DNA of 64,000 bases from Vibrio japonicus (GCF_024582835.1 NZ_CP102096.1:1736001-1800000), one strand, 5' to 3'. Shown: positions 51,053-61,398, numbered from the stretch's first letter. Notes: a model not told the origin generated them from the sequence alone. Program-made: numbers and translations.

Positions 51053-52333
51053 TTAACAGCTCAATGAGGCTAATTTGTCAAAGTAATCCGGGAATGTTTT
51101 GGATGTACACTTTGGATCGTTGATTGTCACAGGTGTATCGCTCAGTGCGACCAGAGAAAAGCACATCGCCATACGGTGATCATCGTACGTATCGATCGCT
51201 GCATGTTTAAGCTGAGCAGGAGGCGTGACCACGATGTAATCCTCGCCTTCTTCCACCTCAGCACCCACTTTACGAAGCTCTGTTGCCATGGCCGCTAAAC
51301 GGTCTGTCTCTTTTACGCGCCAGTTGTAAACGTTACGAATAGCAGTCGTACCCTTAGCAAACAACGCGGTCGTCGCGATCGTCATTGCAGCATCTGGAAT
51401 GTGGTTAAAGTCCATATCAACAGCGTTCAACTCACCGACGCGTGAAATTACGTAATCGTCGCCCCACTCAATCTGCGCACCCATTTTTTCTAGCGCGTCC
51501 GCAAACTGAATATCGCCTTGAATGCTGTTTTTGCCGATGCCAGTGACCTTAATCTCACCGCCTTTGATCGCCGCTGCGGCCAGGAAGTAAGAAGCAGAAG
51601 ACGCATCACCTTCCACCAAGAAATCTCCCGGTGCGATATACGATTGGCCACTACGGATAACGAATTCTTGATAATCGCGGTTTTCTACTTCAACACCAAA
51701 CTGCGCCATAATATGCAGAGTAATATCGATGTAGGGTTTAGAGACAAGCTCTCCGATGATCTTAATCGTCACATCGCCTTGAGCCAGAGGAGCTGACATC
51801 AAAAACGCGGTCAAAAACTGACTGGAGATAGACCCATCGATTTCGACCGTTCCACCTTTCAGGCCTGTTCCTTTAATCTTAAGTGGCGGGAAGTTCTCAT
51901 TTTCCAGATACTCAATCTCAGCACCCGCTTGACGAAGCGCATCAACCAAGTGACCGATTGGGCGCTCTTTCATACGAGGCTCGCCAGTCAATACATACTC
52001 ACCGCTACCCAGACACAAAGCAGCCGCTAATGGACGCATCGCTGTACCTGCGTTGCCAAGAAACAGCTCTTGAGCTTCTGTTGCTTCAAACGGTTTGCCT
52101 AGACCTTCTACTTCACACACCGTTTTGTCGTCGGATAGCTGATATTTAACGCCTAGCTTTGTCAGCGCATTCAGCATGTGACGGATATCGTCACTATCAA
52201 GCAGGTTAGTTAGACGCGTTGTTCCTTTCGCCAACGCCGCCAAAAGTAGCGCGCGGTTAGAAACACTTTTTGAACCAGGTAAGTTCACTTCACCAGAAAT
52301 TTTCTTAATAGGTTGTAACGTAAGGCTTTCCAT
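51053..52333 (-). CDS. aroA: AroA, 5-enolpyruvylshikimate-3-phosphate synthase
   Basis: AroA condenses shikimate-3-phosphate with PEP in chorismate synthesis. The 426-aa product has the signatures [20 protein letters not shown] near residues 19-38, [15 protein letters not shown] (glyphosate-loop region), and [14 protein letters not shown] near the C-terminus. It is of the class I type found in E. coli and is a single-gene unit on the minus strand. Confidence 0.98.
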   Translation of the reverse strand: MESLTLQPIKKISGEVNLPGSKSVSNRALLLAALAKGTTRLTNLLDSDDIRHMLNALTKLGVKYQLSDDKTVCEVEGLGKPFEATEAQELFLGNAGTAMRPLAAALCLGSGEYVLTGEPRMKERPIGHLVDALRQAGAEIEYLENENFPPLKIKGTGLKGGTVEIDGSISSQFLTAFLMSAPLAQGDVTIKIIGELVSKPYIDITLHIMAQFGVEVENRDYQEFVIRSGQSYIAPGDFLVEGDASSASYFLAAAAIKGGEIKVTGIGKNSIQGDIQFADALEKMGAQIEWGDDYVISRVGELNAVDMDFNHIPDAAMTIATTALFAKGTTAIRNVYNWRVKETDRLAAMATELRKVGAEVEEGEDYIVVTPPAQLKHAAIDTYDDHRMAMCFSLVALSDTPVTINDPKCTSKTFPDYFDKLASLSC

Positions 52334-52489
52334 TTAAATTGTTGTTCCTTGCTCGCCCAGCCCTACTTACCGGGCGATAAAAATTCTTCGTACTAGCAGA
52401 CTATCTAAAATCTTGGCGTAAAACCAGAGTCCAAACACCATTAAATCTGAGTATTTACTTAATTTCAGCCAACAAACGATGACTTCGTC

Positions 52490-52945
52490 TTAGTATTCTA
52501 TATCGACTCTGACACCATCATTAAAATAGAGAATACGCACTCGGTCTCCCCGGCTAAACAGCATGTTTTTATCCACATCCTGAATCACGTCGATCAGCTG
52601 ATTATTTTCGGTTTTAATTAGCAGCTCAACCAATCTATATTCCACCCTATACTCTCTATTAGCGCTATTTCTGGCGATCCCTGCACCTGCCACCGCCCCA
52701 ACTGCAGTTGCCACTTCTTTTCCTCGACCACTACCAAACTGGTGACCAATCACACCACCGACGACGGCACCAAGCAATGTCTCCCAACCATTCGCTTGTG
52801 CTTTGACGATATCTTGCTCTGTGATGTAACGCACTGTCTCAACTTTTCCAAAAACGACATTATTGACTGGCCTAGCTTTGTTTCTTTCATACGCTGCATT
52901 GGCAAGCAGCGGAAAAATCAATATCATCAGTAACCACTTCTTCAT
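52490..52945 (-). CDS. Glycine-zipper 2TM-domain outer envelope protein
   Basis: A 151-aa protein with a cleavable signal (MKKWLLMILIFPLLANA) and no lipobox Cys. A glycine-zipper segment follows (LLGAVVGGVIGHQFGSGRGKEVATAVGAVAGAGIA, given here only as residues about 57-91). It resembles the SlyB/Rick_17kDa glycine-zipper family. The C-terminal part is beta-rich (REYRVEYRLVELL, DRVRILYFNDGVRVDIEY). Precise function is unknown. Confidence 0.78.
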   Translation of the reverse strand: MKKWLLMILIFPLLANAAYERNKARPVNNVVFGKVETVRYITEQDIVKAQANGWETLLGAVVGGVIGHQFGSGRGKEVATAVGAVAGAGIARNSANREYRVEYRLVELLIKTENNQLIDVIQDVDKNMLFSRGDRVRILYFNDGVRVDIEY

Positions 52946-52963
52946 ACCTTGTTTCCTCGCTTT

Positions 52964-53692
52964 ATGACTATTTACTTGACAGAGTTGGACCCAAAAGAGT
53001 TATGGTTCCCATCTCCTTTCGAAGCGCTAGACGACCCTAATGGTCTTCTCGCTTTTGGTGGCGACCTCTCTCCGAATAGACTTGTATTGGCTTACCACAA
53101 TGGGATATTTCCTTGGTATGGCCCTGATGAGCCTATCTTATGGTGGAGCCCTACCCCTCGTGCAACCTTCGATCCTGCCAAGTTCAAACCTGCTAAAAGC
53201 CTTAAAAAGTTTCAAAAAAAGCACAATTATAAAGTAAGTATAAATAAAGCCACGAACTCCGTGATAGATCAATGTGCCGCAGTCAGAAGCAAGGAAGAAA
53301 CTTGGTTGAATGAGGACATGCGTGCTGCCTACAAGCAGTTAGCACAAATGGGATATTGCCATTCTGTCGAAGTTTGGCAAGAAGAAGAGTTAATTGGCGG
53401 GTTGTATGGTTTATCGATTGGGCAGTTGTTCTGTGGCGAATCGATGTTCAGTCTACGTAGCAATGCGTCAAAAATCGCCTTGTGGTATTTTTGTCACCAC
53501 TTTCAACAACATGGTGGAAAACTCATCGATTGTCAGGTAATGAATCCACACCTTCAGTCTTTAGGAGCACAAGAACTTGAACGTGAGGATTTTGCTCAAA
53601 GACTGCTATCCTTTAGGGAACGGTCCATTGAAAAAAATTGCTTTAATGAACAATGGTTAGCATCACCGTTAGAGGATACCAATGAGCTCTGA
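52964..53692 (+). CDS. aat: Aat, leucyl/phenylalanyl-tRNA-protein transferase
   Basis: Aat adds Leu or Phe to N-terminal Lys or Arg, creating N-degrons for ClpS/ClpAP. The 242-aa product has family blocks WFPSPFEALDDPNGLLAFGGDL, GIFPWYGPDEPILWWSPTPR, SVEVWQEEELIGGLYGLSIG and GESMFS. The ATG at 52964 fits the family; the frame opens five codons earlier with TTG. It overlaps bpt by 11 bases. Confidence 0.97.
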   Translation: MTIYLTELDPKELWFPSPFEALDDPNGLLAFGGDLSPNRLVLAYHNGIFPWYGPDEPILWWSPTPRATFDPAKFKPAKSLKKFQKKHNYKVSINKATNSVIDQCAAVRSKEETWLNEDMRAAYKQLAQMGYCHSVEVWQEEELIGGLYGLSIGQLFCGESMFSLRSNASKIALWYFCHHFQQHGGKLIDCQVMNPHLQSLGAQELEREDFAQRLLSFRERSIEKNCFNEQWLASPLEDTNEL

Positions 53693-54380
53693 TCTGCAAC
53701 ACATACGCATTGGCCTTACAGATAGCCACCCATGCAGTTATCTTTCAGGAAAACAAGAAAGAGTCGCTGTTGCGCTTGATCCAGCCATGCACTCTACCGC
53801 TAACTACGAACTTTTACTCGCTAACGGTTTTCGTCGAAGCGGAAATACTATCTATAAACCGCATTGTGATAAGTGCAGTGCGTGTGAAGCTTTACGTGTA
53901 TCTGTCGCAGACTTTATCCCGTCTAAAAGTCAGAAACGAATCTCCAGTAAAGCTCGCAATTTTGAGTGGGTCTTAAAAACCCATATGGATGAAGGATGGT
54001 TTGAGCTATACTCTCGCTACATAGAGGAGCGCCATCGCACAGGTACAATGTATCCACCTCAGCAAGATGAGTTCGCCCAGTTTTCCCAATGCGCCTGGCT
54101 GAACACTCAATACCTGCACGTCTACGACAATGATAAGTTAATCGCTATCGCCGTGACCGATGTTCTTAGCCATAGCGCCAGCGCCTTCTATACTTTTTAT
54201 GATCCGGATTATGAACTATCACTGGGCACACTCGCCGTATTGCTTCAGCTGGAATACTGTAAAAACGAAGGGAAACAGTGGCTTTATCTAGGCTATCAAA
54301 TTGATGAATGCCCAGCCATGAACTACAAAGTCCGCTTTCAACGCCATCAAAGGCTAGTAAATCAGCGTTGGCAAGGGTAG
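53682..54380 (+). CDS. bpt: Bpt, aspartate/glutamate leucyltransferase
   Basis: Bpt (ATE1-like) adds Leu to N-terminal Asp or Glu, so that those proteins enter the ClpS/ClpAP N-degron route; this activity was characterised in Vibrio vulnificus. The 232-aa product has the family start with Cys (HPCSYLSGKQE), the YKPHCDKCSACEALRV Cys cluster, and TFYDPDYELSLGTLAVLLQL. It is encoded in an aat-bpt overlap and is absent from E. coli. Confidence 0.95.
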   Translation: MSSDLQHIRIGLTDSHPCSYLSGKQERVAVALDPAMHSTANYELLLANGFRRSGNTIYKPHCDKCSACEALRVSVADFIPSKSQKRISSKARNFEWVLKTHMDEGWFELYSRYIEERHRTGTMYPPQQDEFAQFSQCAWLNTQYLHVYDNDKLIAIAVTDVLSHSASAFYTFYDPDYELSLGTLAVLLQLEYCKNEGKQWLYLGYQIDECPAMNYKVRFQRHQRLVNQRWQG

Positions 54381-54405
54381 AATGTGCCCCAACTTTACTA
54401 AATTC

Positions 54406-54436
54406 ATTTTAATCGGCATTATACGGCGATTAAAAT
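54406..54436 (+). repeat. Inverted repeat upstream of infA
   Basis: ATTTTAATCG (54406-54415) and CGATTAAAAT (54427-54436) are complementary over 10 bp with an 11-base loop. A T6 run follows eight bases later (TTGCCCATTTTTT). It may be a weak terminator for aat-bpt or part of the infA leader. Confidence 0.5.
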
Positions 54437-54461
54437 TGCCCATTTTTTAAAAGAGGATTAA

Positions 54462-54680
<219 letters not shown>

Positions 54681-54702
54681 TCTCTGATTATCGAATACAA
54701 AC

Positions 54703-54731
54703 AAAAAACGGAGCAATATGCTCCGTTTTTT
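54703..54731. terminator. Bidirectional terminator between infA and tdk
   Basis: A 13-bp stem AAAAAACGGAGCA with its complement and a 3-base loop. Confidence 0.92.
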
Positions 54732-54746
54732 GTTATTGATATAAAC

Positions 54747-55325
54747 TTATTTGCCTAGTGCTTCTTTGTAGTGCTGTCGGCAAACTGACACATAACGCTC
54801 ATTGCCACCGATGGCGACCTGATCACCTTCCGCAATCGCGTTGCCATGCTCGTCAGTGCGAATCACCATATTGGCTTTTCGTCCACAATGGCAAATAGTC
54901 TTCAGTTCAATCAACTTATCAGCCCAAGAAAGCAGATACTTACTGCCTTCGAACAGCTCACCCAAAAAGTCGGTACGCAAACCGTAGCACAGCACTGGGA
55001 TATCTAACTTATCTACGACTTCTGTTAGCTGGTACACCTGCTCTTTCGTTAGGAACTGACATTCGTCCACCAAAATACAATGACGCTTTTCGACTTCATT
55101 AAGAGCTGCAATTTCTAGGTGAAGATTAGTATTGCTTGTGAACAAGTGTGCTTCTGACTGCAAACCAATTCGAGAGCTCACTTTACCGACACCGTAACGA
55201 TCATCAAGTGCAGCAGTGAATATCACTGGTGTCATTCCACGTTCTTGATAGTTAAAAGAGGATTGAAGAAGAGTGGTGGATTTACCCGCATTCATAGCCG
55301 AGTAATAGAAGTACATCTGAGCCAC
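54747..55325 (-). CDS. tdk: Tdk, thymidine kinase
   Basis: A type II thymidine kinase that phosphorylates thymidine with ATP in nucleotide salvage. The 192-aa product has the P-loop [13 protein letters not shown] (about residues 9-21), the acidic ILVDECQFL segment, and Cys residues of the structural zinc site (CHCGRKA, VCRQHY). It is a single-gene minus-strand unit between infA and cysS. Confidence 0.97.
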   Translation of the reverse strand: MAQMYFYYSAMNAGKSTTLLQSSFNYQERGMTPVIFTAALDDRYGVGKVSSRIGLQSEAHLFTSNTNLHLEIAALNEVEKRHCILVDECQFLTKEQVYQLTEVVDKLDIPVLCYGLRTDFLGELFEGSKYLLSWADKLIELKTICHCGRKANMVIRTDEHGNAIAEGDQVAIGGNERYVSVCRQHYKEALGK

Positions 55326-55358
55326 TAATTAGTACCTATAAAGCCAAGATAGAAAAGA

Positions 55359-55382
55359 AAAGGGCTGAATTTACAGCCCTTT
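55359..55382 (-). terminator. Terminator of cysS
   Basis: A 9-bp stem AAAGGGCTG/CAGCCCTTT with a 6-base loop, followed on the minus strand by TTTCTTTTC. Confidence 0.8.
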
Positions 55383-55393
55383 ATAAAAATGAA

Positions 55394-56776
55394 TTACTTA
55401 CGACGCCAAATTGTCCCTTCAGGACCGTCTTCTAAGACGATACCCATATCTGTAAGCTTGTCACGTGCCATATCTGCGTTCGCCCAATCTTTAGCCGCAC
55501 GACTATCATTGCGCAGTTTGATTAGCGATTCAATCTCCGCAACTTCATTGTCATTACCTGCATCCCCTTTCAGGAACGCTTCCGGGTCTTGGTGAAGAAT
55601 ACCAATGATATCAGCCAATTCACGCAATAGCGCACCTAGCGAGCTCGCCGCTGCCATGTCTTCTGTTTTCAGGCGGTTGATTTCACGCGCCATATCAAAT
55701 AGAACCGAATACGCTTCCGGCGTGTTGAAGTCGTCGTTCATCGCGTCAGCAAAGCGAGTCACGTAAACTTCACCACCCGCTGGCTGCGCAGTCAGATCCA
55801 GGCCACGCAAAGATGTGTACAGACGCTCTAACGAAGCACGCGCTTGGTTTAGGTTGTCTTCGCTATAGTTAAGCTGGCTACGGTAATGACCAGACATCAG
55901 GAAGTAACGAACCGTTTCTGCATCGTAATGTTGTAGAACATCACGGATGGTAAAGAAGTTACCAAGTGATTTAGACATCTTCTCTTTGTCTACCATCACC
56001 ATACCGCTGTGCATCCATGTATTCACGTACTGAGTACCGTGCGCGCAGCATGATTGAGCGATCTCATTTTCGTGGTGAGGGAACTGTAGATCCGAACCGC
56101 CGCCGTGAATATCGAAGTGGTTGCCAAGAATAGACGAGTTCATTGCTGAACATTCGATGTGCCAACCCGGACGACCTGGCCCCCATGGTGATTCCCACGT
56201 TGGCTCACCAGGTTTCGACATTTTCCATAGAACGAAATCTAGCGGGCTGCGTTTTGCACTTTCTACATCAACGCGCGCACCGGCCTGAAGTTGATCAAGG
56301 TCCTGTTTCGACAGCTTGCCATACTCGTCAAACTTACCAACTTCAAACATCACATCGCCGTTGTCTGCAACGTATGCAAAACCGCGTTCGATTAGCTTTT
56401 CAACAAGCGCAATAATTTCGTCAATGTATTGGGTTGCACGCGGCTCGATATCTGGGCGCTTCATGTTTAATGCGTCAAAATCCGCGTACATTTCACCAAT
56501 AAGACGTTCAGTCAATGAATCACAGCTCTCGCCATTCTCATTTGCTCGTTTGATGATTTTGTCATCGATATCCGTGATATTGCGAACGAACGTTAGATCG
56601 TACCCAAGGTAACGGAGGTAGCGAGCCACGACATCAAACGATACAAACGTACGGCCGTGACCGATGTGACAGAGATCATAGATGGTTACTCCACAGACAT
56701 ACATGCCAACTTTGCCAGCATTGATTGGTTTGAATTCCTCTTTCTGTCTTGTGAGTGTGTTATATATCTTCAACAT
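55394..56776 (-). CDS. cysS: CysS, cysteinyl-tRNA synthetase
   Basis: CysS charges tRNA-Cys. The 460-aa class I enzyme has the HIGH motif in [14 protein letters not shown] near residues 36-49, a structural zinc site (Cys28 in [11 protein letters not shown], with later Cys/His in GWHIECSAM and [10 protein letters not shown]), and the KMSKS motif [13 protein letters not shown]. It is a standalone gene on the minus strand; ppiB is divergent. Confidence 0.98.
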   Translation of the reverse strand: MLKIYNTLTRQKEEFKPINAGKVGMYVCGVTIYDLCHIGHGRTFVSFDVVARYLRYLGYDLTFVRNITDIDDKIIKRANENGESCDSLTERLIGEMYADFDALNMKRPDIEPRATQYIDEIIALVEKLIERGFAYVADNGDVMFEVGKFDEYGKLSKQDLDQLQAGARVDVESAKRSPLDFVLWKMSKPGEPTWESPWGPGRPGWHIECSAMNSSILGNHFDIHGGGSDLQFPHHENEIAQSCCAHGTQYVNTWMHSGMVMVDKEKMSKSLGNFFTIRDVLQHYDAETVRYFLMSGHYRSQLNYSEDNLNQARASLERLYTSLRGLDLTAQPAGGEVYVTRFADAMNDDFNTPEAYSVLFDMAREINRLKTEDMAAASSLGALLRELADIIGILHQDPEAFLKGDAGNDNEVAEIESLIKLRNDSRAAKDWANADMARDKLTDMGIVLEDGPEGTIWRRK

Positions 56777-56898
56777 GATCTCTATCTGATTAATGGGTTG
56801 AACAAAAATAGTGGTTCAGTATATCAACTTGCGACCTGTTAAGTCATCCCTAGCAGACCGAAAAAGCCACGAATAAAGCCTATACTAATCACTCATAG

Positions 56899-56932
56899 GT
56901 AACTTTTCGCATGTTAAAGTCTGAAAAGTTAC
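56899..56932 (+). repeat. 10-bp inverted repeat in the cysS/ppiB intergenic region
   Basis: GTAACTTTTC and GAAAAGTTAC are exact complements with a 14-base spacer, 48 bases before the ppiB ATG. It could be an operator or a leader stem. Confidence 0.5.
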
Positions 56933-56979
56933 GATAGAATCGCGGATTCAAATCAAAAACATATGTAAAGGACATAATC

Positions 56980-57474
56980 ATGATCACCCTTCACACTAAT
57001 TTTGGTGACATCAAAATTCAGCTTAATGAAGAAAAAGCACCAGAAACAAGCGCGAACTTTTTACAGTACTGCCGTGACGGTTTTTACGACAACACACTTT
57101 TCCACCGTGTTATCGATGGTTTCATGATTCAAGGTGGTGGCATGGAGTCTGGCCTACGTGAAAAGGCGACTCGCGCACCAATTAAGAACGAAGCAAATAA
57201 CGGCCTAAGCAACAAAGTTGGCACGCTAGCGATGGCTCGCACAATGGAGCCGCACTCTGCAAGCTCTCAGTTCTTTATCAACGTAAACAACAACACATTC
57301 CTAGACTTCCGTAGCGAAAGCCTAGACGGTTGGGGTTACTGTGTTTTCGCTGAAGTAGTTGAAGGCATGGACATCGTGAACAAGATCAAAGGCGTAAGCA
57401 CTGGTTCATACGGTATGCACCAAGACGTACCACTTGAAGATGTCGTTATCACTGGTACGACTATCGAAGAATAA
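56980..57474 (+). CDS. ppiB: PpiB, cytoplasmic peptidyl-prolyl cis-trans isomerase (cyclophilin)
   Basis: A 164-aa cyclophilin without signal peptide, so the cytoplasmic PpiB type. The catalytic block [16 protein letters not shown] contains the active-site Arg. [21 protein letters not shown] and [17 protein letters not shown] are family signatures. AAAGGA lies eight bases before the ATG. lpxH follows in the same direction, as in E. coli (ppiB-lpxH). Confidence 0.98.
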   Translation: MITLHTNFGDIKIQLNEEKAPETSANFLQYCRDGFYDNTLFHRVIDGFMIQGGGMESGLREKATRAPIKNEANNGLSNKVGTLAMARTMEPHSASSQFFINVNNNTFLDFRSESLDGWGYCVFAEVVEGMDIVNKIKGVSTGSYGMHQDVPLEDVVITGTTIEE

Positions 57475-57482
57475 TGATAGTT

Positions 57483-57507
57483 GGGAGGGGTGTAAATTAC
57501 TCCTCCC
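57483..57507 (+). terminator. GC-rich hairpin between ppiB and lpxH
   Basis: A stem of about 9 bp with one G-T pair (GGGAGG... CCTCCC) and a 7-base loop, directly after the ppiB stop. Only a mixed CTATTGTCTTTT follows, so it may be a partial terminator that reduces lpxH expression relative to ppiB. Confidence 0.5.
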
Positions 57508-57540
57508 CTATTGTCTTTTCCATCAGGTAATACGTTTTTT

Positions 57541-58269
57541 ATGTCCACGCTATTTATCGCCGACCTTCACCTGTCCCCTTCTACTCCCGACATTAATCAT
57601 TGCTTTAGTCAATTCATGCGCTCAGAGGCCATCCATGCAGATGCACTTTATGTGTTAGGTGACCTTTTCGATTTCTGGATTGGAGACGACGACAAATCAG
57701 AGTTTGCCAATTTTGTACGCGAAGAATTCAAGCAGCTAACAGATGCTGGTGTACCTTGCTACTTTACACGCGGCAATCGAGACTTTCTTGTTGGAAATCG
57801 CTTTGTGAAAGAAACGGGGGTCAAACTTCTTGGAGATGAAACGGTTATCGACCTTTACGGAAAAAAAGCGTTAGTGTTGCACGGGGACACGTTATGTACC
57901 CGCGATGTCAGCTACCTCAAATTCCGAGAGAAAGTCCACCAGCCTTGGCTACAATGGGTGTTTAATCGCATACCTATGTTTATAAAAAAGAAAATTGTCG
58001 CCAAAGTACAGTCTGGTATTCGGGATGAGAAGCAAACCAAAGCATTGGACATCATGGATGTGACTCAAAGCGAAGTAGAAAGAGTGATGTCCATTCAAAA
58101 TGTCGACTTAATGATTCACGGTCATACTCATCGCCCCAAAGTTCACACATTTGATGCGAATCATACGACAAATACTAGAATTGTCTTGGGAGATTGGTAC
58201 ACTCAAGGGTCAGTACTGGTATACGATAAAAACCACTTTGACCTACAAAGCAGGCCATTTTTACGCTAG
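57541..58269 (+). CDS. lpxH: LpxH, UDP-2,3-diacylglucosamine pyrophosphatase
   Basis: LpxH cleaves UDP-diacylglucosamine to lipid X in lipid A synthesis. The 242-aa calcineurin-like phosphoesterase has metal-binding motifs IADLHLS (residues 5-11), [30 protein letters not shown] and HGHTHRP. The ATG at 57541 starts just before the first motif; the frame opens ten codons earlier with a TTG that lacks family support. Confidence 0.97.
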   Translation: MSTLFIADLHLSPSTPDINHCFSQFMRSEAIHADALYVLGDLFDFWIGDDDKSEFANFVREEFKQLTDAGVPCYFTRGNRDFLVGNRFVKETGVKLLGDETVIDLYGKKALVLHGDTLCTRDVSYLKFREKVHQPWLQWVFNRIPMFIKKKIVAKVQSGIRDEKQTKALDIMDVTQSEVERVMSIQNVDLMIHGHTHRPKVHTFDANHTTNTRIVLGDWYTQGSVLVYDKNHFDLQSRPFLR

Positions 58270-58361
58270 TTTCGACATCACTATTTTTCGTCATCAAAGA
58301 TAAAGATTATGACGTTCTATTTTGGTGAGTGGTCGAACTAACTACGAGAAAGGTATACATC

Positions 58362-59570
58362 TTGAGACATTCGTATATAGCAAGGCAACCTATACTGGAT
58401 AGCAATAAAAAAACGGTTGGATACGAGCTACTTTTCAGAGATGGTCCAAGCAACACATTTCCTGTTATTGATGCAGAACATGCAACGAGTCGTTTGCTGT
58501 CAGACCACTTTTTAACCACGCATTATGCGACACTTGGTAATAAATTAGGTTTTGTTAACTTCCCATACCAAAGCCTAATTAACAAAGTACCTACTCTGTT
58601 TCCTGCCAATAATCTCGTTGTTGAAATTCTTGAAGACTGCCCCCCTACTGCAGAACTACTAGAAGCTGTAAAAGAAATGGCCGCGCTTGGCTATACCATA
58701 GCGCTAGATGACTTTGTTCCCTCAAAAGAGTGGAAGGTTTTTTTGCCTTACATCAATATCATTAAATTTGATATTCGCGTAGTCCCTTTGCAAAAAGCGC
58801 AAATCTTTATTGATCGACTTTCCCACAGTGGTATTAAATTTCTCGCTGAAAAAGTCGAAACTTATGAAGAGTTTGAACAAGCGAAAGCCATCGGGTTTGC
58901 TCTGTTCCAAGGCTACTTCTTTAGTAAACCAGAGATGCTTGAGCGAAAATCTTTAGACCCAGACTTCTTAACCGTTGTTCAGTTAGTAACAGAAGTCTCT
59001 CAACAAGAAATCGATTACAAAAAAATAGAAGCTCTGATCAGCAAAGATGTGACAATGTCATACAAGTTACTCACTTGCGTCAACTCCTCCTATCTGGTCA
59101 GTCGTAAAATCGAGTCGTTCAAACAAGCACTTGTTTATCTAGGCGAAGAGCGCCTGCGTAAGTTTGTTTCACTTGTCGCACTAGCATCAAACCGAGACGA
59201 TAAACCTGATTATCTCTATGGCTTGTCTATCCAAAGAGCACGATATTCTGAGTTGTTAATCCGCGAGGTGAGTTCGCGTATCGATCCTAGCCTCGCATTT
59301 ATAACAGGCATGTTCTCACTATTAGACAGTTTACTAGACCGACCAATTGAACTAATCATTGACGAAATCCCCATCAATGAAGCGGTAAAAATCGCCTTGA
59401 CAGAAGGCACTGGTGAACTTGGTCAGGTCATGGCATTGATCAAAGCATACGAACTTGCACAATGGGATACAGTCGCAAGCTATTGCGGGGAACTTCATTT
59501 AGATCAAGATGTGATAAGCAAATGCTACGAAGATTCAGTAAAATGGACGTCTGATTTACTCGCTATTTAA
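58362..59570 (+). CDS. cdgJ: EAL-HDOD c-di-GMP signalling protein (CdgJ-like)
   Basis: A two-domain protein of about 402 aa: an EAL-like domain (about residues 1-200), then an HDOD domain (about 200-400). The order lpxH then EAL-HDOD matches V. cholerae cdgJ, a phosphodiesterase affecting motility. The EAL motif reads YELLFR. The other catalytic positions are largely kept: FVNFP, VEILED, LDDF, IKFD, AEKVE and FQGYFFSKP. Activity is therefore plausible. The start is uncertain: the TTG at 58362 has AAAGG upstream and fits [14 protein letters not shown] family starts, while the frame opens at a GTG at 58329. Confidence 0.85.
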   Translation: MRHSYIARQPILDSNKKTVGYELLFRDGPSNTFPVIDAEHATSRLLSDHFLTTHYATLGNKLGFVNFPYQSLINKVPTLFPANNLVVEILEDCPPTAELLEAVKEMAALGYTIALDDFVPSKEWKVFLPYINIIKFDIRVVPLQKAQIFIDRLSHSGIKFLAEKVETYEEFEQAKAIGFALFQGYFFSKPEMLERKSLDPDFLTVVQLVTEVSQQEIDYKKIEALISKDVTMSYKLLTCVNSSYLVSRKIESFKQALVYLGEERLRKFVSLVALASNRDDKPDYLYGLSIQRARYSELLIREVSSRIDPSLAFITGMFSLLDSLLDRPIELIIDEIPINEAVKIALTEGTGELGQVMALIKAYELAQWDTVASYCGELHLDQDVISKCYEDSVKWTSDLLAI

Positions 59571-59584
59571 GATTTGGAGTACCT

Positions 59585-60079
59585 ATGTCGTTATGTCCTT
59601 GTGGCAGCCAAAAAGCATACAGTGATTGCTGTGAGCCTATTCATCATGATTCGTCACTAGCAAAAACACCCGAGCAATTGATGCGTTCACGCTACTCTGC
59701 GCATGTTAAGAAGCTGACGGATTACGTCGTTGCTACTTATCATCCTAGCTGTGACGCACAAGCACAGCGCGCTGAAATTGCTGAGTCAATTGATAGTGAT
59801 TGGTGTGGCTTAGACGTTGTTTCTTGTGAAAACGGTTCGAGTGACAACGAGGGTTTTGTTACCTTCAAGGCTTACTTTGATCTTGATGGAAAACAATACT
59901 GTTTGGAAGAGCGCTCACGCTTTGTTAGGGAAAACAACCAATGGTTCTACATTGACGGTACATTTCCGAGCGAACCTGAAGATGAGCGACTATCTCAACC
60001 CATTGCGAGCTTAAAAGTTGGTCGTAATGACCCTTGCATTTGTGGGAGTGGCAAAAAGTTTAAAAAGTGCTGCGGATAA
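59585..60079 (+). CDS. ychJ: YchJ-like SEC-C motif protein (UPF0225)
   Basis: A 164-aa protein with a Cys-rich SEC-C-like motif at each end: [13 protein letters not shown] at residues 4-16 and [16 protein letters not shown] at the C-terminus. Between them is an NTF2-like region ([21 protein letters not shown]). SEC-C motifs bind zinc and resemble the SecA C-terminus. The molecular role is unknown. It follows the EAL-HDOD gene by 14 bases and is probably co-transcribed. Confidence 0.9.
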   Translation: MSLCPCGSQKAYSDCCEPIHHDSSLAKTPEQLMRSRYSAHVKKLTDYVVATYHPSCDAQAQRAEIAESIDSDWCGLDVVSCENGSSDNEGFVTFKAYFDLDGKQYCLEERSRFVRENNQWFYIDGTFPSEPEDERLSQPIASLKVGRNDPCICGSGKKFKKCCG

Positions 60080-60095
60080 CACGGTTGCGATAAGA

Positions 60096-60122
60096 ATAAA
60101 GGCAGAGTACCCCTGCCTTTAT
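60096..60122. terminator. Hairpin between ychJ and yeaC
   Basis: A 10-bp perfect stem ATAAAGGCAG/CTGCCTTTAT with a 7-base loop between converging genes. Flanking T runs are short. Confidence 0.65.
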
Positions 60123-60140
60123 ATAGACATAAATGCGATA

Positions 60141-60422
60141 TTAATGATTCGGGTTCACTCTAACAATATCTTCTTGATTTGCTTGAAACTGCTTTTTCAG
60201 CTCAGCTTTAGACTTAAAACTAATTTCGCCTCCCTGAGCCACTGTCATATGCTGTGCTTCGTCATTATGTTTCGACTGGTACAACATGACAGCTTGCATA
60301 CAAGAATCGCGTTGTTCTTGCGTTAACTTTGTGCCCTCAGGCCACTTTCCTGTTTCAACAGCAAAAAGTAGACGCTCATAAGCCTCAGGTGTGATGGCAT
60401 CAATTAATTGCTTTGCGTCCAT
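60141..60422 (-). CDS. yeaC: YeaC family protein (DUF1315)
   Basis: A 93-aa protein matching E. coli YeaC (ITPEAYERLLFAVETGKWPEGTKLTQEQ..., ISFKSKAELKKQF; position about residues 10-37 and 67-79). The function is unknown. It belongs to the yeaC-msrB-gapA-yeaD neighbourhood of E. coli, but here a DUF2989 gene sits between yeaC and msrB. A GGATAT ribosome site lies before the ATG. Confidence 0.9.
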   Translation of the reverse strand: MDAKQLIDAITPEAYERLLFAVETGKWPEGTKLTQEQRDSCMQAVMLYQSKHNDEAQHMTVAQGGEISFKSKAELKKQFQANQEDIVRVNPNH

Positions 60423-60528
60423 GATATATCCTTTGATTTAATTTGACAGCAAAGAACATAACTACCTACACCGTGGAGTCAAGGAACGGTCGATAAATAA
60501 GTCTTACGGATCACAAGCGACAACAAAT

Positions 60529-61344
60529 ATGAAAAGAACGAAAGTCATTACTTTAAGCATTTTATGCTTCTCGCTGTCTGGTTGTTTTGAAAATACACGC
60601 AACACCGACCAGCTATGTGCGGATAACCCTACACTACAATGCCAAAGACTTAACGTTGGAGATGGTCAATGTCGGTTACCTCGTACTGATTTGATATGGC
60701 ACCGATTTGAGCGAATAAAAAATCCTACGCCATCGAATCTCATCCAAGAGTACAACTTGTTGGCAGAATACAAAAAATGCTTGGAACTTGCGTCTCAAAT
60801 TCAAGCCATTGACCAAACGAAACTCAAAGAAGGTCGCTTTAATGCCTTGATGAACGCCAAGGAAGACATGGAAATCCTGGTTACCTCTTTGGGGCAATTT
60901 CAAGCACCTGAAGCCTTGTATTTTTTGTGGAGCCGACTAGGTAGTGACAACGCAAAACGCCGCTTTCTTCAACTTGAAGGAACACCAGCACTAGAGACCG
61001 CAGAAATGCAGTACGCACTTGCCACCTTTTATACGAGTCGTAACGACCAAAAAACCTACGACTTACTGATTCGTTCATTGGAACTGACTAATCAAGACAG
61101 TATCAATAACGAAGTTTTTAAATCTCTCGCAAGTACAACCCACCAAATGGACCAAAAAGAACAAGCGTATCTTTGGGCAATGGTGGCGAATCAATTCGGC
61201 GTTCCTATCGCATCAGAAAATGAACTCCACCTTCTATATGGTTTTGAGCAGGAAAAATACAAACGGTTAACTCAAGATGCCGAGAAAATAAAAAGCACCA
61301 TCGAAGCTGGTGCTTTTGTAAGAACGAAAATTCCTAGTTACTGA
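60529..61344 (+). CDS. DUF2989-type lipoprotein
   Basis: A 271-aa putative lipoprotein. The signal peptide MKRTKVITLSILCFSLSGC ends in the lipobox LSGC (Cys19). The mature part is helical with TPR-like spacing and fits the Vibrio/Shewanella DUF2989 family. The function is unknown. Its last codons (from 61291) contain a 10-bp perfect stem followed by TTTT, which looks like an intrinsic terminator inside the reading frame; a second clean terminator lies after the stop. Confidence 0.8.
   Translation: MKRTKVITLSILCFSLSGCFENTRNTDQLCADNPTLQCQRLNVGDGQCRLPRTDLIWHRFERIKNPTPSNLIQEYNLLAEYKKCLELASQIQAIDQTKLKEGRFNALMNAKEDMEILVTSLGQFQAPEALYFLWSRLGSDNAKRRFLQLEGTPALETAEMQYALATFYTSRNDQKTYDLLIRSLELTNQDSINNEVFKSLASTTHQMDQKEQAYLWAMVANQFGVPIASENELHLLYGFEQEKYKRLTQDAEKIKSTIEAGAFVRTKIPSY
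61291..61317 (+). terminator. Terminator-like hairpin inside the DUF2989 reading frame
   Basis: AAAAGCACCA (61291-61300) and TGGTGCTTTT (61308-61317) form a perfect 10-bp stem with a 7-base loop ending in T4, about 27 bases before the stop codon. Confidence 0.55.
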
Positions 61345-61371
61345 TAGTTCAATTGAAAGGATAAAACAAAC

Positions 61372-61397
61372 AGCGGTGAGATCTTCACCGCTTTTTT
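61372..61397. terminator. Terminator between the DUF2989 gene and msrB
   Basis: An 8-bp stem AGCGGTGA/TCACCGCT with a 5-base loop and a T6 run on the plus strand. Confidence 0.88.
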
Positions 61398-61398
61398 G

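Noticed and set aside
52567..52579. Single TTATCCACA (DnaA-box sequence) inside the glycine-zipper gene
   Set aside because: An isolated copy within coding sequence is expected by chance in a 64-kb window; only the inverted pair at 13.5 kb is notable.
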